Source: Caulobacteraceae bacterium
GTDB lineage: Bacteria; Pseudomonadota; Alphaproteobacteria; Caulobacterales; Caulobacteraceae
DNA: 64,000 bases
Assembly (NCBI GenBank): GCA_947475465.1
Contig: CANJLK010000008.1
Span: 24,241-88,240 of the forward strand
Direction of reading: 5' to 3'
The notes beneath the pieces are model-generated. The model was not told where the DNA came from and made no database searches. It was given only the letters and a program-made list of their open reading frames with translations. The translations under genes were made by a program, and so were the position numbers. Below are positions 48,757 to 58,307 of the stretch, piece by piece (position 1 is the first letter of the stretch; each line of letters opens with the position of its first letter).

Positions 48757-50124
48757 TCAGGTCCATTCGCCCTCGCCGATGCGGCGAACGGCGTCAGCCA
48801 GACGGCTCACGCCGGTGACGCCCATGGCGCCGCCGCCGTCGAGGCCTGAGGGGCCGAGGGCGCGACGGAACCCCAGCTTGGCGGCTTCCTTGAGGCGGGA
48901 TTCCGAGCGACTGACGGACCGCACCTCGCCTGACAGGCTGATCTCGCCGAACACCACGCAATCCTGCGGCAGGGCCTGATCGAGGGCGGAGGAGGCGAGC
49001 GCGGCGGCCGCGGCCAGGTCGGCCGCCGGCTCGGTGATGCGCAGTCCACCGGCTACGTTGAGGTAGACGTCCCGGTCGCCCAGGCTGAGGCCGCAGCGCG
49101 CCTCCAGCACCGCCAGCACCATGGCCAGGCGCCCGGAATCCCAGCCGACCACAGCGCGCCGGGGCGTGCCGTAGGCTGACGGCGCCACCAGGGCTTGGAA
49201 TTCCACCAGCACCGGGCGCGAGCCCTCGATCCCGGCGAACACCGCCGCCCCGGCCGCCCGTTCGCCGGAGGTGTTGAGGAAGAGGGCTGAGGGATTTTTC
49301 ACTTCGGCCAGGCCCGCGTCGCCCATCTCAAAGACGCCGATCTCGTCGGTGGCGCCGAAGCGGTTCTTGGCCCCGCGCAGGATACGGAACGGGTAGCCGC
49401 GCTCGCCTTCGAAGGCGAGGACGGCGTCGACCATGTGCTCGATCACCCGGGGGCCGGCGATGGTCCCCTCCTTGGTGACGTGGCCGACCAGCAGGACGGC
49501 GACCCCTTGCTTCTTGGCCAGCCGCACCAGCTCGCCGGTGGCGGCGCGGACCTGGGTGACGGAGCCGGGACCGGCCTCGTGCGCATCGCTCCACAGCGTC
49601 TGGATGGAATCGATCACCACCAGGTCGAACGGCTCGCGCTTCAGGCCGTCGACGATGGCGCGCAGGGATGTCTCGGCGGCCAGTTTCACAGGCGCGTCGG
49701 CCAGGCCCATGCGCTGGGCGCGGGAGCGGACCTGTTCGACGGCTTCCTCGCCCGAGATGTAGGCGCAGCGGGCCCCGCGCCGGGCGGCCTCGGCAGCGAC
49801 CTGCAGGAGCAGGGTGGACTTTCCGACGCCGGGGTCGCCGCCCAGCAGGATCGCCGAGCCCGGAACGACGCCGCCGCCGCAGACGCGGTCGAACTCGTCG
49901 ACGCCGGTGGCGATGCGGGGCGGGGCGGGGGTCTCGTCCTCAAGGCCCTCGAAGGCGAGGCCCCGCTGGCGTCCGGCCTTGCCGGGCGCGAGCGCGCCGG
50001 GCGGGCGGGTCTGGGTTTCCTCCACCAGGCTGTTCCACGCGCCGCACGCCGGACACTGGCCGGCCCACTTGGTCTGGACGGCCCCGCAGGACTGGCAGGC
50101 GTAGATGGCGCCGTCGCGGGCCAT
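48757..50124 (-). CDS. radA: DNA repair protein RadA
   Basis: N-terminal zinc finger YACQSCGAVQTKWAGQCPACGAWNSL; Walker A GGDPGVGKSTLLLQ; KNRFG motif. Confidence 0.97.
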   Translation of the reverse strand: MARDGAIYACQSCGAVQTKWAGQCPACGAWNSLVEETQTRPPGALAPGKAGRQRGLAFEGLEDETPAPPRIATGVDEFDRVCGGGVVPGSAILLGGDPGVGKSTLLLQVAAEAARRGARCAYISGEEAVEQVRSRAQRMGLADAPVKLAAETSLRAIVDGLKREPFDLVVIDSIQTLWSDAHEAGPGSVTQVRAATGELVRLAKKQGVAVLLVGHVTKEGTIAGPRVIEHMVDAVLAFEGERGYPFRILRGAKNRFGATDEIGVFEMGDAGLAEVKNPSALFLNTSGERAAGAAVFAGIEGSRPVLVEFQALVAPSAYGTPRRAVVGWDSGRLAMVLAVLEARCGLSLGDRDVYLNVAGGLRITEPAADLAAAAALASSALDQALPQDCVVFGEISLSGEVRSVSRSESRLKEAAKLGFRRALGPSGLDGGGAMGVTGVSRLADAVRRIGEGEWT

Positions 50125-50249
50125 GGGGGCGGAAGCTCCTGATTCGGTATGGCGCCAGTCTAGACCGCGCCGGGCCCCTTCGTCCGGGGCGGCTTGCCGC
50201 GCGGCGCCGTTGCTCTAACCTCGCTGGCGGGCAGGCTGGGAGAGAGACG

Positions 50250-50876
50250 ATGAACGTCGTGGAGCCGGGCAGTCCGGCCGAGAATATCGTGGCGCGGGCC
50301 AAGACCCTGCTCCTGCGGCCCTTGGAAGCCTGGGCGGCCATCGACTCCGAGACCTCGACCATCGAGAGCCTTTACCGGGGCTGGGTGATCCCCCTGGCGG
50401 CGATACCGGCGGTCTGCGGCACGGTCCGGGAACTGGGCTTCGGCGGCGTCCAGATCTTCGGCATCCACTATCGACCAAGCTTCGTGGGCGTGATCTTCGA
50501 AGCCCTGCTGACCTACGGCCTGACCCTGGCGTCAGTCTATGTGCTGGCTCTGGTCATCGACGGTTTCGCCCTGCGGTTCGAGGGCGAGCGCAGCCGCACC
50601 CAGGCCTTCAAGCTGGCGGCCTATTCGGCGACGGCCGGTTGGCTGGCCGGCGCCTTCCTGCTGCTGCCGGCCATCGGCGGGTTGATCCAGCTGCTGGGTG
50701 GAATCTACAGCCTCTACCTTCTCTACCGGGGCCTGCCCGTCCTCATGCGCTCGGATGAGGACCGCACGACGCCCTATTTCGTCATGATCCTGCTGGCCAC
50801 CTTGGTGATCTGCCTGGTGATCGGCAGCCTGGCCAGCTGCGTGGGCGGCTGGGGCGGTCCGATCTCAATCGACTAG
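50250..50876 (+). CDS. Yip1 family membrane protein
   Basis: AKTLLLRPLEAWAAIDSE ... YLLYRGLPVLMRSDEDRTTPY, five hydrophobic segments. Confidence 0.85.
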   Translation: MNVVEPGSPAENIVARAKTLLLRPLEAWAAIDSETSTIESLYRGWVIPLAAIPAVCGTVRELGFGGVQIFGIHYRPSFVGVIFEALLTYGLTLASVYVLALVIDGFALRFEGERSRTQAFKLAAYSATAGWLAGAFLLLPAIGGLIQLLGGIYSLYLLYRGLPVLMRSDEDRTTPYFVMILLATLVICLVIGSLASCVGGWGGPISID

Positions 50877-51964
50877 GCTTCGCCCAAATAGATGCGCTCG
50901 GCCCGGCGGCTCAGGCGCACCAGGACTTCGTGGGCGACGGTGCCAGCGGCCTGGGCCTGGTCATCCAACAGGGCGCCGGACCCGAGAAGTTCGACCATCT
51001 GGCCGATGTGGGCCGGCGTGTCGCCAAGCTCAACGACCAGGACGTCCATGTTGGCGACGATCAGCCTGCGCCGCGCGCCGGCGAACCAGGCGTAGCCGCG
51101 TCCCTTCACGGCCCGGATTACCCCGTCGGCATAGCCCGCCGCGACGATAGCGACCCGGGTGGGCGTCTCGATCATGATGCTCTCGCCATAGCCCAGGATG
51201 TCGCCGGGGCGCAGGTTACGGATATCGAGGATGGGGGCGCTCAGTGCCGCGACGGCGTGGATGTCGGGATGCGGATGCTCAAGGGGGCCGCCGCCAAACA
51301 GGCTGATGCCGGGGCGGACCATGTCGAAGTGGTAGTCCGCCCCGAGATAGATTCCGGCCGAGGCGGCCAGGCTGGCGCGAGCCTTTGGGAAGAGGCCGCG
51401 GACCTCGGAGAAGCGTGCCAACTGGCTGGCGTTGCGGGGGCTTTGCCCATCCGCCGCCGAGCCCAGATGACTCATCAGGAGTTCTATATCGAGCGCGTCC
51501 AGAGCGTCACCGGCCTGGATAAGGGCGTGCGCCTCTTCCGGCGCGAGGCCCTGGCGGCACATGCCGGTGTCGATGTGCAGGCCGACGCGGGACGGGCCGC
51601 CGCTCCTGGCGAAGGCGGCGGCGGCGTTGACCTGCGGTAGGCTGCAGAGCACGGGGACCAGGTCGGCCGCGGCCAGCCGGGGACCGCTTCCGTCGGTCAG
51701 GCCGTCGAGGACATAGATCGTGGCGGGCCGCGCGGGGGTCAATTCGGCGCGCAGGGCGACGCCTTCCGCCAGGCGGGCCACGAAGAACCGCCGTGCGCCC
51801 TGCGCCCACAACCGCCGGGCAACAGGGCCGGAACCCAGGCCATAGCCGTCGGCCTTGAGCACAGGCGCGATTTCGGCGGCGCCCGCCGCGCGCGTCAGGA
51901 CGGCGTGATTGTGGGCGAGCGCGTCGAGGTCGATGCCCAGGCGCGCCGCGAAACCGGCGTTCAC
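50873..51964 (-). CDS. alr: Alanine racemase
   Basis: EIAPVLKADGYGLGSGPVA (PLP lysine); VRPGISLFGGGP; AGYADGVIRAVKGRGYA. Confidence 0.95.
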   Translation of the reverse strand: MNAGFAARLGIDLDALAHNHAVLTRAAGAAEIAPVLKADGYGLGSGPVARRLWAQGARRFFVARLAEGVALRAELTPARPATIYVLDGLTDGSGPRLAAADLVPVLCSLPQVNAAAAFARSGGPSRVGLHIDTGMCRQGLAPEEAHALIQAGDALDALDIELLMSHLGSAADGQSPRNASQLARFSEVRGLFPKARASLAASAGIYLGADYHFDMVRPGISLFGGGPLEHPHPDIHAVAALSAPILDIRNLRPGDILGYGESIMIETPTRVAIVAAGYADGVIRAVKGRGYAWFAGARRRLIVANMDVLVVELGDTPAHIGQMVELLGSGALLDDQAQAAGTVAHEVLVRLSRRAERIYLGEA

Positions 51965-53451
51965 TAGCGCGGGTCGTAGCGGCCGTCGCGGGCCAGGTTG
52001 CCGAACTTGGTGATGTCTTCGTTGTAGCTCAGCTTCACATTGCCGATCGGGCCGTGCCGCTGCTTGCCGATGATGATGTCGGCCTGGCCGCGGACCTTAT
52101 CCATCTCTTCCTGCCAGTTCAGGTGCTCAGTGGTGCCTTCGCGTGGCTCCAGGCGGGAGAGGTAATAGCTCTCGCGATAGATGAACATGACCATGTCGGC
52201 GTCCTGTTCGATGGAGCCGGATTCACGCAGGTCGGAAAGCTGGGGTTTCTTGTCGTCGCGGTTCTCAACCTGGCGGGACAGCTGGGCGAGCGCGATGACC
52301 GGGATGGACAGCTCCTTGGCGAGCGCCTTGAGGCTCTGGGTGATCATGCTGACTTCCTGCACCCGGTTGTCGGACTTGCCGTCGCCGCCGGTGATCAGCT
52401 GCAGGTAGTCGACCACCAGGAGGTCGAGGCCGACCATCCGCTTCAGGCGCCTGGCCCGGGCGGCGAGCTTGGCCATGGTGATGCCGCCGGTGTCGTCGAT
52501 GTAGAGCGGGGCCTCCTGGATCTCGAAGGCCGCGTCACGCACCCGGCCGAACTCGGAGGCGTCGATCTCGCCCTTGCGCAGCCGGTCGCCGGAGACGCCG
52601 GAGGCCTCCGCCAGCAGGCGCATGGCCAGCTGTTCGGCGGCCATTTCCAGCGAGAAGAAGGCCACCACCCCGCCGCGCACGGTCTTCTTCGACCCGTCGG
52701 GCTGCGGCTCCCAGGCGTAGTTGCGGGCGACGTCGAAGGCGATGTTACAGGCCAGCGACGACTTACCCATCGAGGGGCGCGCGGCCAGGATCACCAGGTC
52801 GGAGGGATGCAGGCCACCGATCTTCTGGTCGAGGTCGATGAGGCCGGTGGAAAGCCCGGCCAGGCCCCCGTCGCGGCTGTGGGCCTCGGCGGCCATGTTG
52901 ACGGCGCCGCGCAGCGCATCGGCGAAGTTGACGAAGCCCTGGGACACCCCGCCGGTCTCGGCCAGGCTGTAGAGCTGCTGTTCGGCCGCCTCGATCTGGT
53001 CGCGGGCGGAAAGTTCGCTGTCCCCTTGGGCAGCGGTGACCGTGATGTCGCCGCCGATGCGGATCAGGTCGCGGCGCAGCGCCAGATCGTAGATGGCCCG
53101 GGCATAGTCGGCCGCGTTGGCGGCCGGTGGGGCGCGGTCGACCAGATCGGCCAGGTAGCGAACGCCGCCCAGTTCCTCGAAACCCACGTCGCGGGAGAAC
53201 TGCTCCGCCAGCAGGATCGGCTCCGCCAGCTGACCCTTACGGATGTGGCTCGAGATCGCGCTGAACAGACGCTGATGGAAGGGCTCGTAGAAGTGGTTGG
53301 CGCTCAGGTAGTCGCCGATCCGCTCAAAGGCGGCGTTGTCGTAGAGCAGGGCGCCCAGCAGGGCCTGCTCGGCCTCGACGTTGGCCGGGACGTGGGGAAT
53401 CGCCACGTCGTTGGAGGCGGAGCGCAGGTCGAGCATCGGGACTAGGGCCAT
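51964..53451 (-). CDS. dnaB: Replicative DNA helicase DnaB
   Basis: VPANVEAEQALLGALLYDN; AARPSMGKSSLACNIA; LSRQVENRDDKKPQLSDLRESGSIEQDADMVMFIYR. Confidence 0.97.
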   Translation of the reverse strand: MALVPMLDLRSASNDVAIPHVPANVEAEQALLGALLYDNAAFERIGDYLSANHFYEPFHQRLFSAISSHIRKGQLAEPILLAEQFSRDVGFEELGGVRYLADLVDRAPPAANAADYARAIYDLALRRDLIRIGGDITVTAAQGDSELSARDQIEAAEQQLYSLAETGGVSQGFVNFADALRGAVNMAAEAHSRDGGLAGLSTGLIDLDQKIGGLHPSDLVILAARPSMGKSSLACNIAFDVARNYAWEPQPDGSKKTVRGGVVAFFSLEMAAEQLAMRLLAEASGVSGDRLRKGEIDASEFGRVRDAAFEIQEAPLYIDDTGGITMAKLAARARRLKRMVGLDLLVVDYLQLITGGDGKSDNRVQEVSMITQSLKALAKELSIPVIALAQLSRQVENRDDKKPQLSDLRESGSIEQDADMVMFIYRESYYLSRLEPREGTTEHLNWQEEMDKVRGQADIIIGKQRHGPIGNVKLSYNEDITKFGNLARDGRYDPR

Positions 53452-53544
53452 GCCCTACCGATAGCCTAAGGCAGGGTCGCCGATCACCGGGACATCGTGT
53501 CTCGTCCACACTTTCCGGTGAGGTCTGTGGATGAAGCTTAGCCA

Positions 53545-53581
53545 CAAAAAAGGGGCGCGGCCGGTGGCCGGCGCGCCCCTT
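53545..53581 (-). terminator. Rho-independent terminator after the TonB-dependent receptor locus
   Basis: Minus strand GGGGCGCGCCGGCC-acc-GGCCGCGCCCC followed by TTTTTT. Confidence 0.88.
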
Positions 53582-53598
53582 CGATGTTGATCGTCAGC

Positions 53599-56021
53599 TT
53601 ACCAGTTGACGCTGATCCGGCCGTAGACGAACCGCCCGCCGAACCCGAAGGGCGAGAAGGAGGTGAACGGGCCAGCCCCGGTCGTATCGAGCGTCTTCGG
53701 GATCTGGCGCGGATATTGGTCGAACAGGTTGTCGGCGCCCACCGCCACGGTGACCTGGTGCGGGAAGGTGTAGCGGCCTTCCAGGTCCCAGATGCTGCGC
53801 TGGCCGGTGTGGATGTCGGCGCTGCCGTCGGCAAGCGTGCCGGGGGCCAGCACATCGCCATAGAAGGTCGAGCGCAGCGTGGCCCCCCAGTTGTCGAGGC
53901 TCCAGTCGCTTTGCAGGGTGGTCTTCCACTTGGGCGTGCCGCGCTCGAAGCGCAGCACGGCCTGGCGGGCGAACAGCGAGACCGGAACCGGCAGGATGGT
54001 CTGTTTCGTCACCGGCGTCTTGGTGACCTTGAAGTCGTTCTGGTTGGCCGCCGCCGTCAGGTCGAACAGGCCGAACTGGTCGGTGTGGAGCCGGTAGTGG
54101 ACAACGTAGTCCACGCCCTTGGTCTTGGTGTCGACGCCGTTCAGGAAGAACCGCGCCGCCGAGGCGCCGAACGGCTGGAGCAGATCGAAGATCACCCGCG
54201 CATTGGTCCCGACAGCCGCGGTGTTGCTGCCGGTCAGGGTTTCGGACAGGACGATCCGGTTTGTCACATCGATCTCATAGCCGTCGATCGTCACCTCCAG
54301 GCCACCGGCGTGGAAGACCGCGCCCAGGGCGTAGTTCTTGGATTTCTCAGGCTGCAACGGCACGCCGCCCAGCGCCTTGCCGGTCGGGCTGACCGACGGG
54401 AAGGTGCCGGTGTCGAAGGGCACGCCGTTGATGAACAGGATCGAGGTCGACGTGAAGTACTGCTGCTGCAGGCCCGGCGCACGGAAGCCGCTTTCGGCGG
54501 AGCCGCGGAAAGCCAGTTGCGGGGTGACCTCGAAGCGCGCCGACAACTTGCCGGAGGTGTTGTCGCCGAAGTCCGAATAGTGCTCCTGGCGGACGGCGGC
54601 GGAGCCGGTAAAGCGGTCGGTCAGCTTGGCTTCCAGGGCCACATAGGCGCCGACATTGGTGCGGCTCTTGTCGAGGACATTGGCGGGCTGGAAGCCGCTG
54701 AAGCCGCGCGAGCCGAAGGCCAGGGTGGGGGCGACCGTGCCGCGGGCATAGGAGCCCGGCTCGCCCGCGCCGATCTCGTAGCCTTCCTTTCGGGCCTCGA
54801 GGCCGAAGGCGACGTTCAGAGGTCCAGCCAGGCCCAGGTCGAAGTCGCGGTTAAGTCCGCGTTGCCGACGGTCTGATCGTAGATCATCTCGCCCGCGTAG
54901 AAGGAATGGGGCGACGTCGGGCCAAGCGACGGGTTGAGCGTATGCTCGACGCCGTAGCGCAGGCGGTTCCAACCGTAGTCGAGACTGAAGTCGGCCTTCC
55001 AGCCGGCGATCTCGCCCTTCAGCCCGCCGCCCACGCTGAAGTCGCGGCTGTGGGTGTTGATCAGCGGCAAGTAGCCGTCTGGGTAGACTGAGGGGATGTT
55101 CTGGGTGGCGTCGTTCGGGGCGCGATAGGTCGCGGCCGTCTCGGAATGGCGCTCCTGCACGCCGCCCCAGGCCGAAGCTTCCCAGCCGTCGCCCAGCGGC
55201 TTGCCGGCGTTGAGGTAGAGGGTCTCTTCCTCGACATCGCCGTCGCCGAAGCGCGAGCGGACCTTGGCCGGCGTGAAGCGCGGATCGATGTCGCTGCGGT
55301 TGGTGTGGTTCTGGTCGCGGTACTGGCCGGAGATGGTCAGGAATCCGTCGGCGCCGAGCTTGAGGCCCTGCCAGCCGGCGACGGTGGTGGTCGCGCCATC
55401 CTTCAGGTCGCCGCCGCCGCCGTAGAGGCCGTTGAAGCTGGTGATCCGCTGGCCATAGGTCAGCGAGGCGCCGCCGCCGTGATCGACGCCGCGCAGGCCG
55501 ATGTTGATGACGCCGGCGATGGCGTCAGAGCCGTAGAGGGCCGAGGCGCCGTCCCGCAGGACTTCGATCCGGTCGATCGCCACGGACGGGATGGTGTTGA
55601 GGTCGACGGCGGCCGAGCCACGGCCCACCGAGCCATTGAGGTTGACGAGCGCCGAGGTGTGGCCGCGCACGCCGTTGATCAGCACCAGGGTCTGGTCCGG
55701 GCCCTGGCCGCGCAGGGTGGCGGGACGGACCGAGTCCGTGCCGTCGGTGTTGGACGGCCGCGGGAAGTCGATGGAGGGCACCGTGGCCGCCAGGGCGGCG
55801 GCCAGCTCGGTCGTGCCGCGCTTCTGCAGGCTGGAGGCGGTGACCACGTCCACCGGCGCGAGGGATTCCAGGCGCGAACGCGGCTCGGCGCGGGAGCCGG
55901 TGACCACAAGTTCCTCGACTTCCTTGGAATCAGCGGTCTTGCCAGCGGTCTGGGCGAGCGCGCCTGTAGTAATGAGGCTCGCCACCGATACGGCGGCAAA
56001 CAAGACGATACGCGATTTCAT
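53599..56021 (-). pseudogene. TonB-dependent receptor interrupted by a frameshift (N-terminal ORF 54816-56021, C-terminal ORF 53599-54972)
   Basis: Plug domain in the first frame (EELVVTGSR, LRGQGPDQTLVLINGVRG, IEVLRDGASALYGSDAIAGVIN); barrel and C-terminal ...FVYGRISVNW in the second frame. Confidence 0.85.
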
Positions 56022-56137
56022 GGTTTATCCCCTGAATGGCTGGGCGTGGGAGGCGCGCAGCCGATAGACAGCCCTTGTGGCGTCTATCTGGGCCGGGTCG
56101 GCCGTTTTGGGTATGACAATTGTGCAACAGCGAACAC

Positions 56138-56169
56138 GCAAAAGGCGCGGGACCGAAATCCCGCGCCTT
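56138..56169 (-). terminator. Rho-independent terminator of the rpsF-rpsR-rplI operon
   Basis: Minus strand AAGGCGCGGGA-tttcgg-TCCCGCGCCTT followed by TT. Confidence 0.85.
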
Positions 56170-56228
56170 CAGCGTCTAACTATCGGGCCCTGGCGGCTCC
56201 TTAGCCGCTGACCGCCCGAGCCTCAAAT

Positions 56229-56816
56229 CTAGTCGCGGACGTAATCGCCTTCGATGGATCCGGCGCCGCCTTCGAGCAGGTCGGCCTGGGCCTCTTCGTC
56301 GGCCAGGCGATCTTCCTCGAACTGCGAGTTGATCACGTTCTCGCCGCGCGCCTGGCGCTCAGCTTCGTCCTGCGAACGGGCGATGTTGAGCGTGACCGTG
56401 ACGGTCACTTCGGCGTGCAGGCGCACCTTGATCTCGTGCAGGCCCAGCGTCTTGATCGGCTTGTCCAGGGCGACCATCGAGCGGTCGACCCGGACGCCGC
56501 CTTCGGCGTTGACGGCGTCAGCCACGTCGCGGCCGGCGACCGATCCGTAGAGCTGGCCGCTTTCGCCAGCCTGACGGATCATGATGTAGGAGGTCCCGTC
56601 CAGCTTTTCGCCGGACTGGCCCGCCGTCGCCTTGGCCTTGGCGTTGCGGGCTTCGATGTCCGCGCGCTGGCCTTCGAAGGCCTTCAGGTTGGCGGCGTTG
56701 GCGCGCAGCGCCTTGGCCCGCGGCAGCAGGAAGTTGCGGGCGTAGCCGTCCTTGACGGTGACCACATCGCCCAGGGCGCCACGGCCCTCGACGCGTTCGA
56801 GCAGAATGACTTTCAT
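56229..56816 (-). CDS. rplI: 50S ribosomal protein L9
   Basis: MKVILLERVEGRGALGDVVTVKDGYARNFLLPRAKA. Confidence 0.97.
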   Translation of the reverse strand: MKVILLERVEGRGALGDVVTVKDGYARNFLLPRAKALRANAANLKAFEGQRADIEARNAKAKATAGQSGEKLDGTSYIMIRQAGESGQLYGSVAGRDVADAVNAEGGVRVDRSMVALDKPIKTLGLHEIKVRLHAEVTVTVTLNIARSQDEAERQARGENVINSQFEEDRLADEEAQADLLEGGAGSIEGDYVRD

Positions 56817-56829
56817 GTGCCTGGCTCCC

Positions 56830-57105
56830 TTACTTCACGACGTAGGGGAGAAGCGCCAGGAAGCGGGCCCGCTTGATCGCCTTGGCGAGCTCGCGTTGCT
56901 TCTTGGCCGACACCGCGGTGATACGCGAGGGCACGATCTTGCCGCGCTCGGAGACGTAGCGCTGAAGGAGCTTCACGTCCTTGTAGTCGATCTTCGGCGC
57001 GTTGGCGCCGGAGAACGGGCACACCTTGCGGCGGCGGAAGAACGGGCGGCGCTGGCCGCCGGCGCCGCCGGTGGCGGGCGCTTCGGTGGTGGTTTCGTCA
57101 GTCAT
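56830..57105 (-). CDS. rpsR: 30S ribosomal protein S18
   Basis: [51 protein letters not shown]. Confidence 0.97.
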   Translation of the reverse strand: MTDETTTEAPATGGAGGQRRPFFRRRKVCPFSGANAPKIDYKDVKLLQRYVSERGKIVPSRITAVSAKKQRELAKAIKRARFLALLPYVVK

Positions 57106-57479
57106 CAGAACGCTCCGTCCTTGGCCGGGAAGTCATCGCGGCGCTCGCGGTCGCGGTCGCGACGGGCGAGGATCGGCGAGAGTTCCAGGTCCAGCTCTTC
57201 GACGCGAACGGTCAGGTGCCGCAGGACGTCTTCATTGATGCCCAGCTGGCGTTCCATTTCCTTCACCGCAGCGGGCGGCGCGTCGATGGCCAACAGGGAG
57301 TAGTGACCCTTGCGGTTCTTCTTGATCCGGTAGGTCAGGTTGCGAAGACCCCAGTACTCGATCTTGGCGACGGTCCCGCCGCCTTCTTCGATCAGAGCCT
57401 TCATGGTGTCGTTGAGGGCTTCGGCTTGCTGCGGCGAGATATCCTGCCGCGAAATCACAACGTGCTCGTAGAGCGCCAT
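57105..57479 (-). CDS. rpsF: 30S ribosomal protein S6
   Basis: [47 protein letters not shown]. Confidence 0.96.
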   Translation of the reverse strand: MALYEHVVISRQDISPQQAEALNDTMKALIEEGGGTVAKIEYWGLRNLTYRIKKNRKGHYSLLAIDAPPAAVKEMERQLGINEDVLRHLTVRVEELDLELSPILARRDRDRERRDDFPAKDGAF

Positions 57480-57508
57480 AGTTTCCTTCTTCCGTTTGGA
57501 GGCGGCGC

Positions 57509-57534
57509 GTCCGGTGGCGGAAGGTCCGCCGGAC
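57509..57534 (-). promoter_or_regulatory. rpsF leader hairpin, candidate S6:S18 autoregulatory element
   Basis: Leader RNA GUCCGG-CGGACCUUCCGCCA-CCGGAC about 30 nt upstream of the rpsF ATG, with a nested hairpin. Confidence 0.45.
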
Positions 57535-57693
57535 ACGATGGATCTGCAGCGCGGCGGCCGGGAGTTTCCCAGGCCCTTTGGTGTTCCGCGAGAGACCGCT
57601 CTCCGTGAAGAGGCGCGCTAGTAAGGGAAAAGCCCTGCCGGAGCAAGGCTTTTCACCCGATCGGTGGGGCGCCACGGCCCCATCCGCGACGAC

Positions 57694-58245
57694 CTATTTC
57701 TTGTCGTGCAACGCCTTCACCGCAGCCAGCGTCTGGTTGACGTGGTCGTCGGGGCTCAGGGAAGAATAGACGCTGGCGATGGAGCCGTTCTGGGCGATCA
57801 CATAGGAGGTCCGGCTCGACCAGCCGGGCCGCATGGTCAGCATGGAGTCGTACTGCTTGGCGATCTTGGCGTCCGGATCGGCCGCGACCGTGAACTTGCC
57901 GCCGCAGTATTCGGTCTCTTTCGAGAAGTCGGCGAGCTGCGCGATGTTGCCGGCGGTGACGCCGATGACCATGGCCTTCTCCGCCTTAAACTTGTCGATC
58001 GCCTCGGAGAACAGGTGCGCCTCGATATTGCAGCCCTTGGTGTGGGCGGCGGGGAAGAAATAGACCACGACGGGTCCCTTCTTGAGGGCGTCGGCCAGCT
58101 TGAAGGTGGTGGGCGCGCCGGCCAGATAGGCCTGGGCGCTGAAGTCCGGCGCCTTCGCGCCGACCTTGAGTTCGGCCGCGGCGGGCGTGGCCAGCATCGC
58201 GGCGGCCGCGGCTCCGACGGCGATGGCGGCGACGAAGGTCTTCAT
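57694..58245 (-). CDS. Peroxiredoxin (AhpC/TSA, BCP-like) with signal peptide
   Basis: AAAAAMLATPAAAELKVGAKAPDFSAQAYLAG; VVVYFFPAAHTKGCNIEA; PGWSSRTSYVIAQNGSI. Confidence 0.87.
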   Translation of the reverse strand: MKTFVAAIAVGAAAAAMLATPAAAELKVGAKAPDFSAQAYLAGAPTTFKLADALKKGPVVVYFFPAAHTKGCNIEAHLFSEAIDKFKAEKAMVIGVTAGNIAQLADFSKETEYCGGKFTVAADPDAKIAKQYDSMLTMRPGWSSRTSYVIAQNGSIASVYSSLSPDDHVNQTLAAVKALHDKK

Positions 58246-58307
58246 GGCGGTCTCCCTGAGGTTTGAAGGGAGGCTACACGCGCCCGGCCGGTTTGTCGCC
58301 TCCCGGC

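Noticed and set aside
57694-58245. Peroxiredoxin as part of the pilus operon
   Set aside because: Same strand, but no functional link and a GC-rich inverted repeat (58272-58307 region) lies between; treated as separate.
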